Shown in pieces: positions 58,496-64,000 of a stretch of 64,000 bases of DNA. A program made the position numbers and the translations under genes. Under the pieces are notes generated by a model that saw nothing but the letters and a program-made list of their open reading frames with translations, had not been told where the DNA came from and searched no databases. Numbering within the stretch: position 1 is the stretch's first letter; each line of letters starts with the position of its first letter. The DNA lies in the NCBI GenBank assembly GCA_009617715.1, contig VTFK01000121.1, positions 1 through 64,000 on the forward strand, in the 5' to 3' direction. Origin of the DNA: Plectrocnemia conspersa. Taxonomy: Eukaryota; Arthropoda; Insecta; Trichoptera; Polycentropodidae.

Positions 58496-58590
58496 GTCGC
58501 CCATATGACCGTCGCCCAAATAACCATCGCCCAATTGACCGTCGCCCAATTGACCGGAATCGCCCATTTGTCCGTCGCCCAATTGTCGCG
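58496..58590 (-). repeat. Right GGGCGACGG array
   Basis: Reverse-complement counterpart of the left array (CGCCCAATTGACCGTCGCCC repeated with variants). Confidence 0.8.
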
Positions 58591-58684
58591 TACCGTGCGG
58601 AACGCATGTAACGCACGCCCTTGTCTCTCACTCGCTCTCATCACTTAACACGCGAGCGAGCGAAAAGGAAGGTATCTCACCGTA

Positions 58685-60235
58685 AACATAAAAAATAAAA
58701 ATCAGACTAATTTCTAACTGACCCCGGGTATTAATGACAACTGCCAAAATCCTGACCAAACCACAATTTGCATCACATCCGCGACGTTAAAAAATCACGT
58801 AACATTCAAAGCACGTACGTGGGCCATTATTTAACTCGCAATTAAAAAAATAGGCTCTCTTTATTAGTAGCTTGTATTTAAAACTGCCAGCTTCTGCGAT
58901 ATCAAACACGGCATACTCGGGCTATTATTAATAGCCAGGCATAAAACAGCTGCCTCTGGTTATTAATATGAAAATAAAACTTTTTATGACCAGAGCGCCA
59001 ATGGCGGTCGATACTGCAGCTCGTATAATATAATATGTATTATATTTATGTTGATACACATACGAATTATTGCATTGTATGAATATTTATACGAATGACT
59101 TATGTGTGCTGAAAGCGTTCGGTGTATTCGTGTTGTTTTATCGCGTTTACGAAATGAGCATTAAGACCTCTCTGTATTATGGCAATTTTGCATTTTTATT
59201 TAAAGCGCATGAAATGTCTTTTTTTAAAGCAAGATTTATATGTTTAGTCGCATTACATAATAATTAATTCCAGCAATATTTTAAAAATTATTACACTGTT
59301 CAAAGTGTGGGTAATTACTGGGAAAATACATAATTTTTCTCAATGTTCACGTAGTTTTAATTAGCAGCGATACGTTTATTATAAATTTAATGATGAATAA
59401 TTAACGTGAGTTTTAAATATTAAATATATCATCTATATTTACTAGTAATAAACAATCTTATGTATCTATCTGTTTATCCTTAATAGGGCACTGTAACAAT
59501 AGTCAAGAAAATATTTTTTTAACAATGGGATTTTTAGCAATAACGAGCTTCATATAATTAGAATCTTAGTTTATCAAAGCAGATGAAATTCAAACCATTA
59601 ACAATTTTAACAGAATACTTTATTTAAATTGAAATTTACACTATAACACGAATAAACACGCTACTGGTGACATAGTTTTAAGAATATTATTGAAATAGTT
59701 TTTTTTTTTTAAACTAGGTGGATGCCTTAAATGGAGCCTCGATTATTGTCAATAAGAGTGGTTAGCCATGGACAAAAGCTAGATGAATGGCACCCAGACA
59801 GCCTAGATACTCTGGTGATAGGCCAAGAAAATAAATAACTCTGCTCCGGTCAACGACCCAAGATCAACTGTCCGGCGTGGCTCACAACTTTTGCTATCCC
59901 TAGCACCTGGCGAAAAAGTGTCTCGGAAGCATTCAAAACTGTATTATAAGAATACCATATTCTTTGTAAAAATCTTCATGATTTTTATTTTTTTAAGTGT
60001 TTAGAGAAACATCCTTATCACATATGCTTGGTAACGGTAGCCACATTATTATTTATTTACATATATATTTATTGATTTTTGAAAAGCCTAGAATCAATGT
60101 GTTTGCAATATTAATATTTCTGACTATTAAATATATTTATTTATTTAAATTAAATTGGGTTGATCGTAGCTTAAGAGGTCTCCCCAATGCGTCACAATAG
60201 AAAAAAAAAAGAAATATTTTTTTTATTTAAAGCAA
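58685..60235. other. Non-coding DNA with one island and one unassigned block
   Basis: About 58730-59010 is GC-richer, with several TTATTAATA-type cores near ATAAAACAGCTGCC; candidate regulatory block. About 59725-59960 is a mixed-composition block (GGTTAGCCATGGACAAAAGC; GTCCGGCGTGGCTCAC) that may be untranslated sequence of the adjacent non-LTR fragment, though I could not match it. No gene. Confidence 0.35.
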
Positions 60236-60760
60236 AAAAGTTGGACCAGCTTCTCGTAGCTAAAATTAAACAGATCAATGTGCAGTGACATAGTATTAAG
60301 GAGTCGGATGGCGACAGCCATAGGTGAATCAGCTAGTGCAGGCGTCCATACCCAAACAGGCATCAAAGAAAGATGCGATCGTGATTCTCGAAAACGTTTC
60401 GGAGCTAAAAGTCCACTAAAGTTGATTTAAGAAAAAGCTTGGCAGCATACGAATCGTATCAAAATGCTCTTAAAAGAAAAATGCTGGGAAACAAGAACGG
60501 ATAATACGCAAATATCCTTATCTAAAGGTATTTAGAAAACCTTTTCTTAACTTGTGCAATTAAGAGGCAATATTTGGTTATTCGGAGATTCAAAATTATA
60601 GTTCCCGATTTAAGAATGCTGCTAACCAAAGTCTCATAGAGGACACGAATGACAACGTGAAATGCGTTCCTCATAATAAAACTGATTATTTTGCGTTCCT
60701 CATAACATGTAGAGAGAACCTCCACTTGCTCTCAAAAGGTTTTCTTCCACCAAAATGTTC
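60236..60760 (-). pseudogene. Non-LTR retrotransposon reverse transcriptase C-terminal fragment
   Basis: The minus frame reads RVLYETLVSSILKSGTIIL, LRITKYCLLIAQVKKRFSKY and, shifted, FAYYPFLFPSIFLL. Decayed middle sequence follows, then PMAVAIRLLNTMSLHIDLFN and FSYEKLVQLFCFK. LxxSLVxSILExG...RIExVQKxFLxxL and a short LLN...LDxF tail are standard for the C-terminus of Jockey/CR1/R1-type reverse transcriptases. Multiple frameshifts and stops. The extreme 3' block is shared with 15596-15712. TGCGTTCCTCATAA is duplicated near 60665 and 60692. Confidence 0.7.
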
Positions 60761-61839
60761 CTACCGAGCTGATACAGTATAGAACTTTTTTGAAACTAAA
60801 AGGCCATGACACATAAAGGAAGCTGTTATTAAATTATCTGAAACGCAATCGTGTACGGCTTTAAAAGGCCCGACAGTGAATTTTTGATTATCAGGTAAAA
60901 TATGGGTTTGTTCCATTATTTCATAAATATTATATACTAAAGTATTAATACAAAGCTAGTTAAAGTGGAAACGACTTTTACTTGATTAGCACGACTGCAG
61001 TTTTTGTTCACGTTCGCGTGACGATAAGTATATTCTATACAAATGAAATAGCTGCTAATGAAATGCATTGATAACATGTTTCTGTATATAGCAATGACTT
61101 TGTAAAATACAAAATAGGGTAGTGACTTTAGAGAAGAAAATTAAAGATAATTGGTCAACACTAATGAATAATAAAAAAATAGTTTTAATAGGCGATTAAC
61201 GAATATAAACTAAATTAACAATGTTAAAAATATAAATAATTGTTTCATTTATTAACAGGCACGACATTTTTTCGAAGCTGGAAGCAAAAGACTCGTTTCC
61301 AGAAATTAATTGTGCTTTATGATCTGTAATCTATTTTTTTAAACGAGTAAAATAAGTTTAGAATAGAGTAGTCCGTATGGTCTTGACTAGGAGCAGACTT
61401 GAATTTGTATATATAAAAATTCGTTATTAATAAAAACTGGCACTAGCTACAATATTTAATTTGTATATTATAAATTGTAATACACATAATAATTTATAAT
61501 TATTGATATAGATGCCTTCAATTCCCTAACTGAAAAGTCTAGCGGTTTCAATACTGTGTCTGATTGACTTAACCAGTTGTTCAGATTTACCCCGCTGTGA
61601 TGCATAAGGCTTACAACAAAAGATTAAAAATAGGTCGTATATTCCATGTTTATGTACATTAAATAGTAAAGAAACGATAAAAACATATATTGTATGTATG
61701 ATATTGATTCTACATATCACAATATGCGTATTTATGTCAATTTTTCAAGCTATTTTTAATTTATGACCTTGTTACTACAATAAATGGTGGAAAATTACTC
61801 ACAATAATAATTCGTTAAGCGTTGAAAGGTTAATTAGTT
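60761..61839. other. AT-rich non-coding DNA
   Basis: No gene or recognised repeat. Confidence 0.45.
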
Positions 61840-62100
61840 CGCATCCTTTATTAACCAGCGTCAGTGTGAAGATAAATAATTGGTTTAATTAATGGTTCAA
61901 TTTAGTTTAGTTGTCCGATGCTTTTCGGTTCGCAGCTTGCAACGCCATTGCCAATTGATGATTGGCTCCAAAGCGAACCTGTGGGACCTGGACAAAATGG
62001 CAGGATCGTTATCCAACGAAACTGACATAGCCTTGATTAACGGTATGCGCTTACTGCACTATTTGTCACTTCAATGTAAATGCGAGTAAACGTGGATCAA
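61840..62100. other. GC-richer block with a 65-codon frame
   Basis: TTTTCGGTTCGCAGCTTGC, CAACGCCATTGCCAATTG and GGACAAAATGGCAGGATCG. The plus frame 61892-62089 fills most of the block (GSKANLWDLDKMAGSLSNET). I do not recognise it. It could be a small exon or a non-coding conserved block. Confidence 0.3.
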
Positions 62101-62829
62101 AGCGTAACAAATAAAAATGTATTGCTCTTATACAGCAATAAATTTTATAAAAAGTTGTTTTTACTAAAATTATAATTTCATATTATTATCGAAAAAAATG
62201 TCTAAATATATAAGTAATAATAAGATGAATTCTAATATAAATGCACATATATCTTTAAAAAAATAATTATATCTTACATCACAAGTATACCAAACATTTT
62301 TATTTATTGTTAAATATAAATTAATCTTAAATAATCTTGTTATTTAAAAAAATATATATGTTTAAAGAATTATGTTTACATAAAGATGCTTAACCCAGCC
62401 TAAGCAAAGGGAGACCATAAAATAACTAATAATCCATGATTTATGTCATATATTTTTAATTAATTTTATTATTGAAATCATATTTTTTGTAATTCTGTAA
62501 TAAAAAGTTATACGTATATTGGTATGGTTTTTAGTTGAGGTTGAAGTGAGTATTTAGACATTTTTATTAGAATACAAATAAAAGCAGGTATAGCACAAAA
62601 CCTTTTAGTTCGTTCGCACATTTGGTACAAAGGGATAGTAAACGAATAAAACCTATCTTAGTAGTGACTAATTAGATTGAGACCAACTTTTATTTTGCTT
62701 AGTTGATACATCGTGTTATTTCATCGATATTCAGTGACATGCAGGTATATACATATTCATATAATTTTACTGTAGTACTTACTGTTATTTGAAAAATTTT
62801 GTTTTAGTTTTTTTTTCAGTATAAATTAT
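62101..62829. other. AT-rich non-coding DNA
   Basis: Nothing recognisable. Confidence 0.45.
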
Positions 62830-63460
62830 AATGAAAATATGGATCATAAATAAAAAAATTGTTGGAAGATGATCATAATAATGACTTAGAAGATTACAAC
62901 AGTAATATTGATTTCGAAGTATTGGGTTCCGATATTTCTTAAGATGATACAGACATAACCAAAATTTCAGACTCATGGAATTCAAACTCTCCACATGTTT
63001 CTAGAACTAGGGTTCACAATCTGGCTTCGTCTCATGCGGGTATTAGAATAGAAGTAAGAGATATATTTTAAATAAGATCTGCCTACGATTTATTTATTAC
63101 TCCAAATTTAAATATATAAATTTGTTAACAGAATTCCATGATTGTGGTATAGAAGAAGGCGAGAGAAAAATAACAGAAGTAATAAATCAGGAGATGTTGA
63201 CAATGGTGATAAAATGCCCTAATCATATTATTGCCTCAACAATAAGAAAGGCAACAATAAGCTTTATCGAGATGATAGATTTAGTTAATTTAAATGTAAT
63301 TATTCTATGGACCAAAAAATAATAATTTAAAGATAAATTACCATAGTCAAAAGAAAATATTTATAAGAAAATTAGTGACAGATGTGATAAGATTAAGCAG
63401 ATTTAGCTTTGAGAAACAGATTAAGCTCTTGTCCTAGAAATAAGAGCAGGAAATCAAGAG
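62830..63460 (+). pseudogene. Decayed piggyBac-like transposase, N-terminal and C-terminal pieces
   Basis: One phase shows an acidic stretch LLEDDHNNDLEDYNSN with FEVLGSDIS, a stop, then SRTRVHNLASSHAGI, a stop, and RSAYDLFITPNLNI. That is the layout of a piggyBac N-terminus: acidic leader, RxRxxNxxxxxPG, then a FxLFxTxE-like block. At about 63340-63440 QKKIFIRKLVTDVIR resembles the RKFxxxLAxxLI block near piggyBac C-termini. The catalytic domain between them is missing. Stops occur every 20-40 codons. The assignment is tentative. Confidence 0.35.
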
Positions 63461-63639
63461 TTCGCTGCATTTATAAGGTGCATAAATAATTATATTATAA
63501 TTACTTATGTATAAATAATTATTTGGGCTATTATATTTGCTAAGAATTATATTTCTCACTTTTATTTTAGCAAAGATGATATTATTTATATTATTAAATA
63601 TTAAATTAATTATGTTTTTAGCAAAATACGGAATCGCGA
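63461..63639. other. AT-rich spacer
   Basis: Nothing seen. Confidence 0.5.
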
Positions 63640-63875
63640 CATTAGCGATGGCACGATTTTATTGCTTTTGACGTAGATTTTTTACTACTGAGAAGGGTTA
63701 ATTGCTTTTTGCGCTCTCCTGTTATTCAAAATTTGGTTTAGATATGCTTCATTCGATTCTCACTTATTGTAAGTAGTAATTTTGTTTTAAAAGGTCTTAA
63801 TATAAACGTTAGATAACCGAGCGTTTCCACAGCACGATTTTATTGCTTTTGTCGCGAATTTTAAACAGGGATTCC
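63640..63875 (+). repeat. Dispersed repeat, plus-oriented copy of the 930-1400 family
   Basis: CACGATTTTATTGCTTTTG occurs at 63651 and again at 63833, about 180 bp apart. The intervening sequence (TTTTTGCGCTCTCCTG, CAAAATTTGGTTTAGATATG, GGTCTTAATATAAACG) follows the reverse complement of 930-1155 in order. The direct terminal core and the lack of coding capacity suggest a non-autonomous element or a unit of a dispersed tandem repeat. Confidence 0.7.
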
Positions 63876-64000
63876 CATGAATTTGGCCAGAAAAATACAT
63901 GTCATTTAATAAAATACCATAAAACTATTAATTCAAAAAAATATATTATGACGTTAAAAAATACATTAAATGCTTTCTTGTTATAGGGTTTAGAATCGTT
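63876..64000. other. Window end, no feature
   Basis: AT-rich sequence running off the window; nothing seen. Confidence 0.5.

Larger units (their letters stand above)
56907..58684. mobile_element. 1.77-kb inverted-repeat element with GGGCGACGG arrays
   Basis: The element runs 56909-58682 and is flanked by TA on both sides. Both ends read CGGTGAGATACxTTCC inward. The ~180-bp termini include an array of GGGCGACGGTCAATT-like units, nine or so on each side, with the right array in reverse orientation. The interior is AT-rich, holds a 173-bp triplication and has no transposase frame. It is a non-autonomous DNA element of unknown superfamily; the TA flanks hint at a TA target. Short frames at 58413-58644 are translations of the array. 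Confidence 0.75.

Noticed and set aside
58413..58644. Arg/Gly- and Trp-rich repetitive frames
   Set aside because: Translations of the GGGCGACGG array in two phases, not proteins.
1..64000. CRISPR arrays, rRNA, tRNA genes, prokaryotic operons, integrated viral genes
   Set aside because: No regularly spaced repeats with spacers, no rRNA-like blocks, no cloverleaf and no virus-like gene was recognised. All short-period repeats are microsatellites or transposon arrays.

Overview
The window is AT-rich eukaryotic nuclear DNA, most likely from an insect. The evidence is short introns with GTAAGT donors, a small secreted cysteine-rich protein of the TIL (trypsin-inhibitor-like) type, and a repeat load of hAT, piggyBac-like, Tigger, Penelope-like and non-LTR elements as seen in arthropods. 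A moth or butterfly is plausible, but nothing here proves the order. It is a gene-poor region. Only one gene looks intact, at 52106-52504 (two exons, 110 residues). No rRNA, tRNA, CRISPR array, operon or prokaryotic feature was found. Most open reading frames of 60-126 codons are chance frames in AT-rich DNA or pieces of decayed transposons.

Layout. 0.36-5.1 kb is a repeat cluster: a non-LTR reverse transcriptase scrap, a repeat with interleaved perfect inverted repeats, a 1.9-kb element with ~320-330 bp inverted termini carrying a broken gene of a family I cannot name, and a Jockey-like element whose two halves now face each other. 5.1-11.8 kb is mostly single-copy AT-rich DNA with a few GC-richer islands and two short hairpins. 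11.8-12.5 kb holds a hAT terminus and a decayed Tigger transposase. 12.5-34.5 kb is almost gene-free, broken by GC-richer islands at about 15.95, 20.9, 24.3-24.9, 27.2 and 28.9 kb and a few old repeats. 34.5-34.8 kb has the cysteine-rich tail of a piggyBac transposase.

39.87-42.23 kb contains two related hAT elements 26 bp apart, each with a perfect 8-bp target-site duplication. 45.0-46.5 kb contains a Penelope-like element with a nearly open GIY-YIG endonuclease frame, bounded by hammerhead-like hairpins. 48.9-51.4 kb has a non-LTR 3' end and a third hAT copy with a near-perfect target-site duplication. 52.1-52.5 kb is the TIL-like gene. 54.15-54.67 kb is the largest GC-rich non-coding island. 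55.8-58.7 kb has a fourth hAT-type remnant abutted by a 1.77-kb inverted-repeat element with arrays of a GGGCGACGG motif and a 173-bp triplication. 60.2-60.8 and 62.8-63.5 kb hold non-LTR and piggyBac-like scraps. The last 0.4 kb repeats the family seen at 0.9-1.4 kb in the opposite orientation.

The GC-richer non-coding islands in an otherwise AT-rich gene desert look like candidate cis-regulatory blocks of a distant gene. That is inference from composition only; conservation could not be tested.
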